Part shown: piece after piece, positions 1-12,400 of the stretch
Layout: every line of letters starts with the position of its first letter
Numbering within the stretch: position 1 is the stretch's first letter
NCBI RefSeq assembly: GCF_000003605.2
Contig: NW_003155746.1
Coordinates: 107,527-141,302, forward strand
Direction of reading: 5' to 3'
Length of the DNA: 33,776 nucleotides
Source: Saccoglossus kowalevskii
Taxonomy: Eukaryota; Hemichordata; Enteropneusta; Harrimaniidae
The notes under the pieces: generated by a model
Databases searched by the model: none
The model's input: the letters and a program-made list of their open reading frames with translations, nothing else
What the model was told of the DNA's origin: nothing
Translations under genes and position numbers: made by a program

Positions 1-475
1 TGGTTCTTGCGATGGCAAAGAAGACACGCTATCGACACACGCAGTCTCAATCCAAGACGAAGCTCGATCTGGGAACATTGACGCTGTCGGAACTTTTCCC
101 GAAAAACTGAGAGAAATTATCTATGAAGGTGGTTATTTTGACGAACATGTTTATAATTGCGATGAAACTGGTTTATTTTGGAAGCTGTTACCGTCGAAGT
201 CGCAAGCAACAGCAAGCGGCCCACATAATATCAGACCCAAACAAAATAATCAACGCAATGTTTACAGCAAACATAATCATGATTTTATTCGAATACTGCC
301 TGACACATGTGATGATACATCAATTAACTAAACCGAGGGTTTATATGTGCTTTTTATATGTTTTTAAATGCACGACCTCCCTCTTTCACGACGTCCCTCG
401 GTAAGTCGCGGCCCTCGATAAGTCGCGGTTTTTGCTTGGATCCCAACACCCGCGACTTAGCGAGGGGCCACTGTA
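1..475 (+). mobile_element. 3' part of a Tigger/pogo-type DNA transposon
   Basis: The right end is clear. Positions 406-473 contain repeated phrases of the form GTCGCGG and CGAGGG, and the last bases read GCCACTG followed by TA (474-475). Read on the other strand the terminus begins CAGTGGCCCCTCGCTAAG, the style of pogo/Tigger inverted repeats, next to the TA that this superfamily duplicates. The left part is cut by the window edge. The element carries the transposase remnant at 2-331 and lies within intron 2 (or further downstream) of the ZC3H15 gene on the opposite strand. Confidence 0.75.
2..331 (+). pseudogene. Tigger/jerky-like (CENP-B type DDE_1) transposase fragment
   Basis: The frame starting at base 2 is open to a TAA at 329-331. 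It contains FPEKLREIIYEGGY followed by VYNCDETGLFWKLLPSKS, the region around the first catalytic Asp of the DDE_1 domain in Tigger and jerky proteins; the Asp of CDETGLFWK is that residue. After about residue 70 the sequence stops resembling the family (SGPHNIRPKQNNQRN) and ends soon after, although a full transposase would continue with the second and third acidic residues. This fits a deletion or frameshift derivative that cannot encode an active enzyme. The start lies outside the window. Confidence 0.7.
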
Positions 476-616
476 TTATAGTTTTTAGAGTGAATAAAAC
501 AATTATTGGCAATCTAGCTGTTTAAACTATACTTGTGTTCACGTTACACGAAGTACGGGCTAAGATTTAAGCTGATTTAGGCTTATCTAGCATATTTGCA
601 TTTCGGCTAGACCCAA
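476..616. other. Spacer between the Tigger and Harbinger remnants
   Basis: AT-rich sequence with no reading frame or repeat that I recognise. It is part of the downstream intron of ZC3H15. Confidence 0.4.
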
Positions 617-699
617 TTGCGTCCACGCCAGTCGTTAGCACGTGCTAATGGGTGCCAATAGTCGGTGACCTTTGGTAAGCCACTATTTACGAACGAAAA

Positions 700-1146
700 A
701 TGGATGACACGCGCGAGGTTCTATTTCTATTTCTGCTGCTGGCATGTTTCGTTCTAATTTTGAAGCGACGTGCACAGGAACGCGAGAGAAGACGGACCCA
801 ACTTATTTGGATGCACAGAAACAGTATACAACGGCGTAACAGAATACAGAGTTTTATTAATGCATGTCGTAGACAGCGAACCAAATTTATTTTGTCTACA
901 ATTGGAGCTGCTGTACGCTTTACTACAGCGACCTGATCAGTGTGGAAGCGAGCACGGAGTAATGACTGGTGGAATAGAGTCGTTATACGAACATGGGACA
1001 ATGCAACATTCCTCGAAAACTTAACTTTGGGAATGAGAAAGTTGGACGTATTTGATCACATGCATAATTTTCACACCCAAAGGTCACCGCAGATGGCGCT
1101 TAGCCCTGGGCTAAGCGTTTACGCAGACTTCATTAGCCCGTGCTAA
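700..1146 (+). pseudogene. Harbinger transposase N-terminal fragment with internal TGA
   Basis: One frame runs from ATG at 700 through 1146, broken only by TGA at 934-936. Upstream of the stop it is basic (RERRRTQLIWM, ACRRQRTKF) with an unusual hydrophobic stretch near the start (LFLFLLLACFVLIL). Downstream it reads SVWKRARSNDWWNRVVIRTW and then FLENLTLGMRKLDVFDHM. The DWW...VV...W...FLEN...MRK pattern is the conserved N-terminal region of PIF/Harbinger (HARBI1-like) transposases, ahead of the DDE_4 catalytic domain. The catalytic domain is absent: the sequence goes straight into the element's palindromic repeats. The in-frame stop and truncation make it a pseudogene. Confidence 0.65.
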
Positions 1147-1273
1147 GGGTCTAGACCGCATCTTAAATTCGGATCAGATTTAACCCTTACTTAGCATTCC
1201 TTAGCCCGTGCTAAGCGTTCATGCACGTTTTCTTAGCATGGACTAAAAAATTTGATCTCTTAGCCCGTGCTAA
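1097..1273. repeat. Cluster of TTAGCCCGTGCTAA palindromic sites
   Basis: Near-palindromic 14-mers TTAGCCCGTGCTAA occur at 1133-1146, 1201-1214 and 1260-1273, with a diverged copy at 1233-1246 (TTAGCATGGACTAA). A 21-bp perfect hairpin, CGCTTAGCCC-T-GGGCTAAGCG, lies at 1097-1117. A fully symmetric version, TTAGCACGTGCTAA, is at 635-648 near the other end of the same element. Repeated sites near transposon ends usually bind transposase or its DNA-binding partner. Confidence 0.7.
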
Positions 1274-1293
1274 GGAGCTGTGCGTGAACGCAA

Positions 1294-1632
1294 CTTATAT
1301 TGCCAATTATATACAATTCACCACTCTTTCAATTGAGATAGTTAATTCTACAATCATCTTATCACCGACTAAAACCCACTCCAGTAATTCAACTATTTAA
1401 AATTTCAGGAAAGTCGCTGACATCTTGTATTGAATGAATACAGAGAAATTGTCAATGTTACAAAATTTCTTGACTTTCGCCGATTCACAAAATTCTTGAA
1501 AATTTGTCTTTTTCAAAATGATTCAATGATAAAGTGTATGTATTTTCAATAGTTGAGAACGTTGATTACATGAAGATGATCACAAAAACATCATTCTGAT
1601 TTTTAAAAAAACGCTGATGATAGTTTACCTAC
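1294..1632. other. ZC3H15 intron 2 sequence, nothing recognised
   Basis: AT-rich intronic sequence downstream (minus-strand sense) of the exon 2 donor. I find no exon, RNA gene or clear repeat here. Confidence 0.4.
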
Positions 1633-2674
1633 CTGCCGAGCACTCTTCTGACCTCCAAACTTCACCTGATGAGTCACATTTTTGATGAAAGCTTGTTGTT
1701 TGGCTCCTTTTTTATTTTTCAATCCAAATGTTTTATCCTGTTGAAAAAAAAAAATTGAGTAACAATATTATAGATAGCAGGATTCACAAACTATCCCGGA
1801 AGTATTCTATATAGATTTTATGAATGCAAGGAGTTTCCTTTATAAATGGTAACAGTTCCTCAGGGTACCTTCCACATCCACCAAAACTCCAATCCTAACG
1901 CTCCCTTCCCGTACGCCATTTCCATTTCAATTGTATATACCCACTTATAATTAATTGGAGAGGCAAAGTGAATTACAAAAGAGGGGACTGAAGTGTTAGG
2001 GTTAGGTATGGTTCAGGTTGGGGCTGAGGAAGTCTTCGGAAACTCTTTCTGCAAATCTAGTGTACATATTTAATACCTATTCTTTATTACTTGTATATCT
2101 ATATTGTATTTGAGTCGAAAAATATTAAAAGACATCAAAATAACCTATTCAAGTATTCTAACTATATGTATTATTTTGAACAACTGCACTTCATCCTCAT
2201 CCAGTATGGTAATGAAATGATGTGAATTGTGCGAGTGTGTCCATGTAATCATGGAGGTATAAACGATGTAATAAAGTCTTGACTGAACAGAAAAATGTGT
2301 TTTGCTAAGTGGAAAGCCATTTGCTGACTGTCTGAATAATCTTCAGAGCCCTAATTTACCTTTTAATTAAATTTATATTTTGTATTTAAACTGAATTAAC
2401 TAAGTGAATACATTATACAGGTTTTCAAAATATACACAAATTATTGACAAAACAAATCAATCGGTCGGTATATTTTACGTATTTCCCTGGTTGTGTAATC
2501 ACACAGTAACCGGGCAAAATCTGATCAGTCACACCATACTGCGAATGTCATCACTCAACCCCGTCTTCATGAAAAAATAACTTTCAAATGTGTTTATAAT
2601 CATACCTCGATAACTTTCTCTTTCTTCTTCTGTTCATTTTTCTTACTAGAACCTTGTTGCTTCTTCGGTGGCAT
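1633..2674 (-). CDS. ZC3H15: ZC3H15 (DFRP1), exons 1 and 2, partial
   Basis: Two minus-strand coding exons are supported: exon 1 at 2606-2674 (ATG at 2674, donor GAG|GTATG) and exon 2 at 1633-1737 (acceptor TTCAACAG|GA, donor CAG|GTAGGT), both in phase 0. Exon 1 encodes [20 protein letters not shown] followed by VIE. Exon 2 encodes [15 protein letters not shown], then [20 protein letters not shown]. This is the highly conserved, lysine-rich N terminus of ZC3H15/DFRP1 (yeast Tma46), a CCCH zinc-finger protein that binds and stabilises the GTPase DRG1 and associates with translating ribosomes. The zinc fingers and the DRG1-binding region are further 3' and lie beyond the left edge of the window. 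The gene is head to head with the GT47 gene. Confidence 0.93.
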
Positions 2675-3445
2675 TATGATCTTGAATTCGATCAAAATTC
2701 CAGCATTCTAAGGTCAAAATGTCACACTTCCGATAAAGAATAAGGCGCTGTAATTTGCATCATGGGTAACCTCGTACACAGATAAAATTTAAAAAACACA
2801 ATTTTTGTTTGATACGTACAGTAATTATTTTGTTGTCAGTGACAGCATGAACTTAATAAATAAATCATTTTTCTACATATTTATTTTATGACGGTCCAAG
2901 TGACACAATGCTCACAACAATGAAACAAGAATTTAGTATTTGCAAACGAGACAGGAAAATAGACAAAATGGCTGCGCCCCCACGTAAACGTGTTTTTTCC
3001 TAGGAAATATTGGTACAAGTACAAGTTTAATTTTAATTGTTGCCGATTTAATTTTGATTTAATTTTGAGAATTATGTCTGTTCGTGCATTCCCGTGGCAG
3101 TTCATTTGTGAAGATATTCTCGGTCCTTGTTAACTTCATCAACGCTTTCGATCGGTAGGAATTAACCTTTTCTCAATTCAGATATCCATGACTACGTGTC
3201 AGTGTTCTGAAACTAGGGTAGTTTGTATGTGAAGGCGTCGTTTATATTATTAGTGTGCCATTTGCATCATACCGCTCTGTAGATTTGATGCTCACTACTC
3301 ATTCAGTCTGCCTCGAGAGGGCGCATAGCTCGTGAAAGTATTGGCGCATACTAGTACTTTTGTTTTATACTGTATGTTGATGTTGGTACATTGGACTACG
3401 ATTTCTGTCATTTAATTCCAGGTAATGCAGTGATCAGTGCCGACC
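2675..3445. promoter_or_regulatory. Bidirectional promoter of ZC3H15 and the GT47 gene
   Basis: The 771 bp between the two divergent start codons must hold both 5' UTRs and both promoters. On the minus strand a CGGAAGTG ETS-family site lies at 2725-2732, about 50 bp upstream of the ZC3H15 ATG. On the plus strand AAAATGGCTGCG at 2965-2976 resembles a YY1 site. A possible 3' splice site (TTAATTCCAG ending at 3420) precedes the GT47 start codon, so the GT47 5' UTR may be spliced. I see no convincing TATA box. Motif calls are by eye. Confidence 0.55.
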
Positions 3446-6400
3446 ATGGGAAGATGTGTTATATCCATCCGAAGACGATCTCCTTTCAGATTACTTATCT
3501 TAATCACATTAATTTTCTTTTTAATATTGGTTATAATTTTAATACAAAAGGTATGTTGTTTCCTTGTAGTATCTTTACATGTACTACAAACTACACCTTG
3601 ATTAATAATAATTTTTTTCATAGTCTTTATTTTCACATTCACACCACACATTATTCATTGCATTGTGGTCGCCATCCATTAATTGCATCCAGTCACAGAT
3701 TCATTGCCTTTCCTTCTTGCGTAATTACATCCCATACACACATTTTACCGCTGCAGGAAAACACAAACAATGGTGCCCATGATAATTTCATTAAAGAAAT
3801 GATTTAATATATATTAAAATTACTGTATCAAATCACAGAATTCATGATCATTATTACTCCCTCGGTGCATGTAACAAATCTCTGTCTGCGATACTGTAAA
3901 ATACGACAGAATCATTGATCTGTGTTAAAATTAGGTGTCAGAAAATTCACGTCATCTGATTGGCTCAACTGAACCAGATCCTTCTGATCACCCAAAACCA
4001 AACGGTTATCTTCCCAACCACATTTTATCATCATGTTTAGCTAGTTCTGGGAGTAATATTTTTCATATCTACAAAATAGGAATGCAACATTACAACTTGG
4101 CAGGATTGTTATGGTGGTCTTCTGTCATAGTACTTAAGTCATGTAGAAACAACTAGAATACATTTAACTTCTTCTCATTCATTTCAGAGGCAGTTGGTTG
4201 ATACCTCATATAGAATGAATGTGCAAGAAAATACAAACGACAAACTCGCGATAAATACAACTAGAAAAATAGAATGCCAAACTAAAAAAGAAGTTGAAAC
4301 TGTCTATACACAGATGATTTATAAAGATGTAATGGGCAAGGTGAGACATGTTACATAGAAAGCAGAGTTGTGTAAAGAATGTACTCTTGTCTAATTGGTG
4401 CAGTCATTTTAAAAACATAATTGCTGATATTTGGAATTGTCAAAAATATTCAAATTTAAAAATTTCAATATCAATTCTTCAATAAATCTACTGTCAAGAC
4501 TATGTATTTGTGAGGGCAAAAAAAAAGATCTGTTTCTGGTCCAAAGTTTCTTTCAGAAACAATACAGTCATGTGAAACATCAAGAAAGTTGATCTGTACA
4601 TGTGTGAACAAAATATTGTGCAACCAAGGGCAGGCACATTCCCCCATTTTGATTCATGTGTGCATATTAAGTAGCTAATTTGCATATTAATTATATTTAA
4701 GGTTTTGATCAAATTTGGTACATGGATACCTCAGGGTAATATGCAGATATGATTAGTTTCGGAGCCATGACTATGCATAATAAGTAGCTAATTTGCATAT
4801 TGTCTCATGTCAGTCTGTATAAGCAAAATCTCGAAAATTCAGAACAGATTTTGATTAAATTTGCTAAACATTTGTGATGAACATCAGCTGCCTGATGAAC
4901 CTAACTTTTAATGCCATTGTTCTTTCACTGACTGTTTTAGATATTTTTTTATAACACAACAATGATTGCATTTATTCTTTATTCATGTAGAAGTTTTTCA
5001 AAGATCTTTACTTTGTGTCAAATAAAACAAAACAAATCTAATGTTTTTATAAGCAAAATGGTATTTTTAAAAATTGTCAATTGGTTAAAATAAGATTAAT
5101 AATTTGGGCTACTCTAAAATGATCACTAGATCTCCAATCTCCAATGACCACGGGAAAAGGTGATTCACATTTTTAGTCCCCGTTCGGACGCAGTACGAAA
5201 ACGGGGACTTATGTTTTGACCTCCGTGCGTCTGTGCGTGCGTGCGGGCGTGCGTATCTTAGAAATGCCTGGACCAATTACAATCAAACTTCACACATACA
5301 TCATACATGATATCATACATATGCATGTCAATTTGTTAATGATCTGATTCAAGATGGCCGAATAGCGGCCATTTTTGTGCTAAAAAATCATAAAAATCAA
5401 CCATTTCTCGGCTGTTTACAGATGGATTTTGTTCAAACTTGGTATATGCATTAGACATTATTGGACCTTGATGCAAATAATTTTGTTTTTCAGATAACAT
5501 TCAAAATGGCCAACTGGCGGCCATTTTGTATTAATCAATGTGGTTCTCGTGCCATATCTCCGACTTGTTTTTACTGAATATGTTCAAATTTTAAATATTC
5601 TTTATACATCATGTCATAGATAGACAGATATATTGGTTTGACAATCCTATTCAAAATGGCCGAATGGTTGTCATTTTTGTACTAAAAAATAATCAAATAT
5701 TAATAGCATTTCTGGCATTTATGGATGGATTTCATTCAAACTTGGTACATACATTACACATTACGGGTTTTTCAGATCAGATTCAAAATGGCTGTCTGGC
5801 GGCCATTTTGTTTTAATGAATGAGTTTCCAGACCCATATGTCTGACTTGTTTTGACTGATTAAGTTCAAATTTTTAATATTCATTATACATCATGTCACG
5901 GATATATTGGTTTGACAATTCTTTTCAAAGTGTGCTATTTTTGTGCTAAAAAAATCCTCGAATATAAAGCATTTCTTGCATTTATGGATGGATTATAAAC
6001 ACACATTAGACATTACAGGTTCCTGATGCATGTCATTTTATTTTTCAGATTGGATTCAAAATGGCTGACTGGTGGCCATTTTGTTTTAATGATTGGGCTT
6101 CTAGAGCTACATGTATATCTCCTAAATGCTTTGACTGATTATATTCAAATTTTATATATTCGTTATACATCATGTTATATATATATATATACATGTATTC
6201 AAAATGGCTGATTTTGAATGCTGTTCCAGAGCAATATTTCTCAATATGAACAAGTACTTGTTTGACGATCAGATACAAATGTCAATCATTTTAATGTTAA
6301 AAAAATCATATTCCTGACATGGTTATATTCCAGCTATATTACTATAAACATAACTATATATCTTAAATTTGATAACTAACGGGGACTGTGCCATGCATGG

Positions 6401-9400
6401 CTTGTATTTTATGTTTTATTTTAACAGGACTTGTTCAGTATGAGAACAAAAGATGTCAGTGTTTTGAAGAAAGTTTGCAGCGTTCTTGATTCATGTAAAG
6501 GGTTCAATAGCAATGGATGGCTGAAGAAAAGTGTATCACCCTTAGTTCAAGGGGCAACTGATCTCTTTATTAAGGAAAACGTTACGGTACGCACCTTACC
6601 GCTAGTTCACCCGGCAATAAAATAAATACTGTCAGCACATCATTTATATCAAGAAAGCACTTCACCTCTAGAGGGCGCTGCTTTATTACCAGTCTACTGC
6701 AGAAGAGGAAATGTTCATTTTGTTTAATTTTAGCAGATTTGTTGTTAATATTTTTAAATTAACTGGTGTGTGATGGAAACAACTATATTGTCCAGTATGA
6801 ATATTCACTTGATTTTAATTTAGTGCATCCAGCTGTCAGCAGAATAAGCGAAAATAAAACCCAGTGAATAATTAGCTTTTTGAGCATCAACATTTTTTCT
6901 GCTTAAATTTGGGTAATTATTTTTACATTTTCTGTAATTTTCATTGATTTTAATCTAAATTATGGACCAAACAGACAAATGTGACATTGCATCTAGTTTT
7001 TAAACAATAAATTTAAAATTTTCACAACAATTTATGTGAAAAAAAAGCAGACTAGAAATGAAACTATTTTGTGGATGGTTCCTGAAGTTGACTTTGGTGC
7101 TCAGAGAGTTAAGCCCAATACACCTGTAAGAAGAGGAAATACTGTAAAATACTTTATTTTAGCTGGAATAAATTTTCGCTGAATAGCCTTTTTGAATGTT
7201 TTGCATGGAATTTATTTTCACTTATTTTTGACGAGTTGAATGTAAAATATAGAAAAAAAGGTATATTCGCTGGATTTTATTTTCACCGAATCATTCCTTC
7301 AGCGAAAATAGCAAAAATTAATCCCAAGCAAAAATAAATTATTCTACAGTATTTACCGGGTTTTAATTCAGCACATAAGCTGTCAACAAAATAAATGAAA
7401 ATAAAAGTCCAATACACTTTTCCAATCAGTTCTTTTCTGTTATATTTTCACAGGTTATAAAGGACTCGCTCACAAATACAAACAATATAATGAAACTGGA
7501 ATATGAAGAAATGAAATCCAATTTAAAAATCTATATATATGATATAGACATAGGTACAAATATGAAGTCACCGAAGGATTATAAATATGGTGTGGAGTCG
7601 TTATTTATTAATCTGCTTCGTAATAGTAAATTCAGAACTCAGGTATGCTTTATCTGTTTGTGAAATGAAAACATAATAATAATAATGTCTGTTTTTTATC
7701 AGAACGCTATAAAATGATCAAACATGTATGTTGCCACTTGTATGTTGTTGACATGTAAGCATATGTTAGCGCATATAGTAGTGACAATATTTTGTGTGAA
7801 AATATGTCAATAATTACCGGTATTTAACAGAGTGTTAACTGTTTTATTTCGCTGTCAATCTGTTTTTTGAGTAAAACTTTCAAAGAATATTTGTACAATA
7901 GCGATGATTTCTATATTTCAACATTCTAAAAACACTTTTAGACATGTACCCTTCAGACAATTCATGTCATTTTTTCACCCAAAGTCACCGCCCAAAGTTT
8001 TTAAATTTATCCTTGCCTAGGAAAACAATGGTAAAATGCTGTGAAATAGACAAAACATTTCTATTTTCGGTCCATCAATTATCTCTGTACTTGAAATGTT
8101 ACATATGTAAAAATAAAGAAGATTACATTATTGTTACTATTGTGTAGCATCTTACCTTACACTTAAACAATTCTGTCAGTCCCCTTTGTGTTCAGTTTAG
8201 ACTGGTTTAATTTAAGGTAGAGATGCAGTTTACCTGACAGGTATTTTAATTAGTTAATTAGGAAACCAAGATGACCTCCCTTGTGCACAAAACTATGTAT
8301 TTTCGAAAAGTTTATTGTATGAATTGTAAAGTTTTGTTAGTATTTTATTTTTATGGACACTGTAGTTTGAAATATGCACAAAAATGTGCTTTTTTGGTCA
8401 AAAGTGATTTAAAAAAAATTAGCTTCTAAACCATGCTTCTGTTTCCTGTCAAAATTGGTTTATGTGTACATCTGTTTACTATGAAGAAAGCGCCGTCTTG
8501 AAAACTGTCTACCAGTTGTCAATTTTGTAGGGCAGCAGCTCAAATTTCACTACTTCAAGTTTATGCATAAATTAACACCCAGGCTAGTTGTCTGTACAAT
8601 TGCTGTAACACTATTCAACTAAAAACAATGCCCCAACGGCGTTTTGAAGATAAATACATTGTCAATCATTTGTGAAAATTTCAAAACAAAAGGTCAAAGC
8701 GTCTACGAGCTATTTTTTTTTTAAATTTTGGAATGTGCACTAAAAAAAAAAGCCAAGATAATTGCTAATTTGCATAACAATTCACTCAGTAAGAAGTTTG
8801 CTAATGCTCATAATTAAAATGGCTGTTACAGTTTCAAATTTAAATATATTATCGTTTTGTAAAAAGTTAAATACAGTGCATAATATGGAGATCCCGTCAT
8901 TTCTTTTTTTCCATCATGTTTTTTTTAATTATTTATGTACAGCCTTGGTAAATCTTGCTAAGCATTCAAAAGAGATAATTTTGCACCAGTTATCTATATT
9001 TTAAAATCGTTTTTTGGGTATGTTCCACTATTCACAATTCTACAAAACTTCAACAGTCTTATAGCCAAGACTTTTGGGATAATAAAAAGCAAAAAAAAAA
9101 AAAATTTCACTCCCAAGTGCCCACGAACCTGCATCTCTACCTTAATTTAAAATATCATAATCATAACTGTTTCCAATATACTCATTAATAAATTCCAACA
9201 GTCTACAAAATCAAAGTATGTTTGAGAGGTGGAGAATACTTGGATAATACTTTATTAAACTGTTTTGATTTCATAATATTGTCATTTTCGTAAATTTTGG
9301 AAATCAGTAAAAATTGAAAAATGTTTTAAACAGTGAAAATTATACCTTAAGAATTTCAGTCACAGTGACTTTATGGAAAGTTGTCTCCACAAAATGTTTT

Positions 9401-12400
9401 TTAAGGTAGAAGCCTACTCATAAATTAAAATACCCAGAATTTATTCATTTTGCAATAATTGTACTCCAAGGCAATATGAGGATATTGATGTAAAAAATGT
9501 TTGGGGTCACCAGCCTTATTTTCGAGTAATTGAGTAATGGTTGTTTTTTAGTGGAAAGTCGCCATTTTGGGACTATTTTAACACTTTACCACAGGTTCCT
9601 ATGACAAAGATGTTATGCAATATCTCAAAATCTATATATGAAAAAATCATATATTATTAATGACAGAGTACTTTTTGTTGTTCTGAATTTCAAAAAATCT
9701 GGGTTTTAAAAATTGTTCTAAAAATAGCGATTTTCGAGAAATATTAGGACATTTAGGATATTTCTCAAGAAGCTTAACTGTAACACACAAAATACGGATA
9801 TTTCATTGTATTATGGGACATTATCTTCATTATTGTACATGATAACTAATAATCATTGTCATGTGATTTATGACCAATTTTGTCAAAAATTATGAGTAGG
9901 CCTCTACCTTAATCACCAAATTACAATAATTCCTAATCCAGTACATGTTGTTTGATAATGGTATTGGCATATTCGCATTGTATTTACTTGATTTAATTAC
10001 AGGAAGCCAGTGAGGCAACGTTTTTCTTCATCCCTTCACGGTGCACTGCGTACAGATATTCGGTGTCCGACCGTGACCAAGGAGGAAAAGTTGCAGAGGA
10101 AACGATGAAAGATATCCTACAATATATTAAATCAACGTAAGTACAGTAAAAATAAATATGTAGTGTTTCCGATATTTTCTTTTTATTTATCATTGACTTA
10201 TGAAGCATTTACCATACTTCCGAGTCATTATTTTTAGACATTTAACAAGTTGAGGGTTTCCATGGTTACATACCCAGGGTGTTGACATGTAATGGGTTTT
10301 TTTATTAATGTATAAGTGTAAAAAGTGTTCCATTTCATGGAAATCATTATTGGTATAGTACCCTGGTAGTTCTTATTTTGGAGTGTGTATATATGACAAA
10401 TATACTAGTTATAATATACACTACTTGCATCAGAATCTAACCAATCAGAATCTGTAATTCAAATCGAAACGCTTACATTTGTTCACAGACAAATTAGCAA
10501 GTCAGTAACAAATCGCAGAATTTTATAGCAGCCAAAATTCCTCGAAGCAAAAATTAAACCTTTTACTGTATATTAAAGGTGTTCAACACAATATAGACAG
10601 TACATTGTAAACCGTACACTTTATATAAATCTGTTTTAAACAGAAAAACTGTATCATGCATATTAAGATTGTAAAATTACCACACTTGATGAACAAGAGA
10701 TGAACATTGAAACAGAGACGGACATCCTCTCAAATACCATATGTGATATTTCTAATCCCTGTATAAGAAATGTATCATTGAAACCATAATAAGCCATATC
10801 GGTAGGTGTTGACTGAAATTCCATTATTGATTCAGAACGCAGTCACTGATTGGTTAATCTCCGTCTGCGTGGAAAACGCCGTAATGTTCTATTTCACTTT
10901 TAAAAGTAAAACGGTAGTTGTGTACCAGTTTTTAGTTCGTGCTCAACTAGGGGTCAGTTCTACAAGTTTATGTATTTATCAGTTTGTTGAAGAGTTTCGT
11001 TCGCAAATAAATGCAGTTCATGTTATCAATTGATTCGTGAGAGTTCAAGTTCAGCTGAAATCCTCCTCATTACATGTTGGAATGTGGCCAACCGAACCCA
11101 ACCACAAAATGTGTGCTTCGATCATTTTTGAATCATCACAATGCAAGAAAAGCAGAAAATTCATTCCCCATGCATTTAGATTGCAGTACAAATAAAAGTA
11201 TTCAAAAAGTATATACAGATATTTGTGTAATTCATAACTGTAATTTCATATACACCATTGTTTATATCTGTTTGATCGGTACAGATTTCCTTACTGGGAT
11301 CGGAGTGCAGGAACAGATCACTTCTATATATGCAGTCATGACATGGGCGGAGAAGTCACCAAACAATCAATTCCAAATCTGCTGAAAAATTCCATAGCTC
11401 TATTAAACACGGCAGATTACGAAGATCGTTATTTCATGCCACACAAGGTATCTCATTTCTTTATACAGCATTACCGGTATATTTATAGCTTTAATACTGT
11501 AAAATAATTTATTTTCGCTTGGAATTAATTTTCGCTGAAGTGATGATTCAGTGAAAATAAAATCCAGCGAATATAACTTTTTTCCTATATTTTATATTCA
11601 ACTCGTCAATTTCATTCCATAAATTCCATACAAAACACCCAAAGATTCTTTTCAGCGAAAACTAATTCCAGCTAAAATAAAGTATTTTACAGTGGTGTTG
11701 TCACATTGCTCAATGTTGACTGAAATGCATGAACGGGTTTTAGGAACCTTATCAATAAATTTTTATTTTTCAAGGGGTCAGTAATATTATGAGAATTAAT
11801 TGATACTGATTAATGGAAACTCAGGTTTAATTTGAGCTGATGACCTTGAAATTTTCAATTTTATTTCCAATCACACCTGTGATACATCATATGAATTCAC
11901 TTTCCCATGTATTATTAACAGTTTATTGAGTTTCGTGTTACTGTAAAACCTCTATTAGAAGCCGCAACTTCTATTAAAATGGTACAATGTAACAGAGGAG
12001 ATGCAGTTTTTATTAGAGCATCTATACATATGAGAAATGATCAATTTTTGTTTCTCAGTCGTTCAAGAAAGAATGAGTGTATCTTCTATTAGGGATGCGG
12101 CTTCAAATACAGATGTTACTGTACTCAGTATTAATGGATAGATCTTGTTCATGAATGGCACAAAAGTCACAAAACTTTTTTTTGCCTTTTCTCCTCCTAA
12201 ATAGTGTTACATTGTCTACCGCCATTGTGTACAGAATGGAACAATATTTAAGAGGGGGAAAAAACAAGGTGCATGTCTCTCTCGCTCTCTATGTGATTCC
12301 GGTGGCCATTTGCAAATATGGTATAATTGTATGCCTGCTGCCCCATGTCTTGTTTCCCATATATCATTGTACTACCAGGTTACCATCCAATTATGTTGTC

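Larger units (their letters stand above)
617..1293 (+). mobile_element. PIF/Harbinger-type deletion derivative, 677 bp
   Basis: The two ends form imperfect inverted repeats. The left end (617-648) reads TTGCGTCCACGCC, then GTCG, then TTAGCACGTGCTAA. The right end (1260-1293) read backwards gives TTGCGTTCACGC, a short spacer, then TTAGCACGGGCTAA. Between them lies the N-terminal part of a Harbinger-like transposase (700-1146) and a cluster of TTAGCCCGTGCTAA sites. The middle and C-terminal transposase regions and any Myb/SANT gene are missing, so it is non-autonomous. I see no clear 3-bp target duplication. Confidence 0.65.

Noticed and set aside
700-936. Domesticated HARBI1-like host gene or small membrane protein
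   Set aside because: It lies between transposon inverted ends, lacks the catalytic domain and is broken by TGA in the conserved region.
3391-3807. 138-codon open frame over the GT47 start
   Set aside because: It is out of frame with the ATG at 3446, whose peptide gives a good membrane anchor and an in-phase donor.
11074-11385. 103-codon open frame starting in intron 5
   Set aside because: It overlaps exon 6 of the GT47 gene in a different frame; the splice-supported GT47 frame explains the coding signal.
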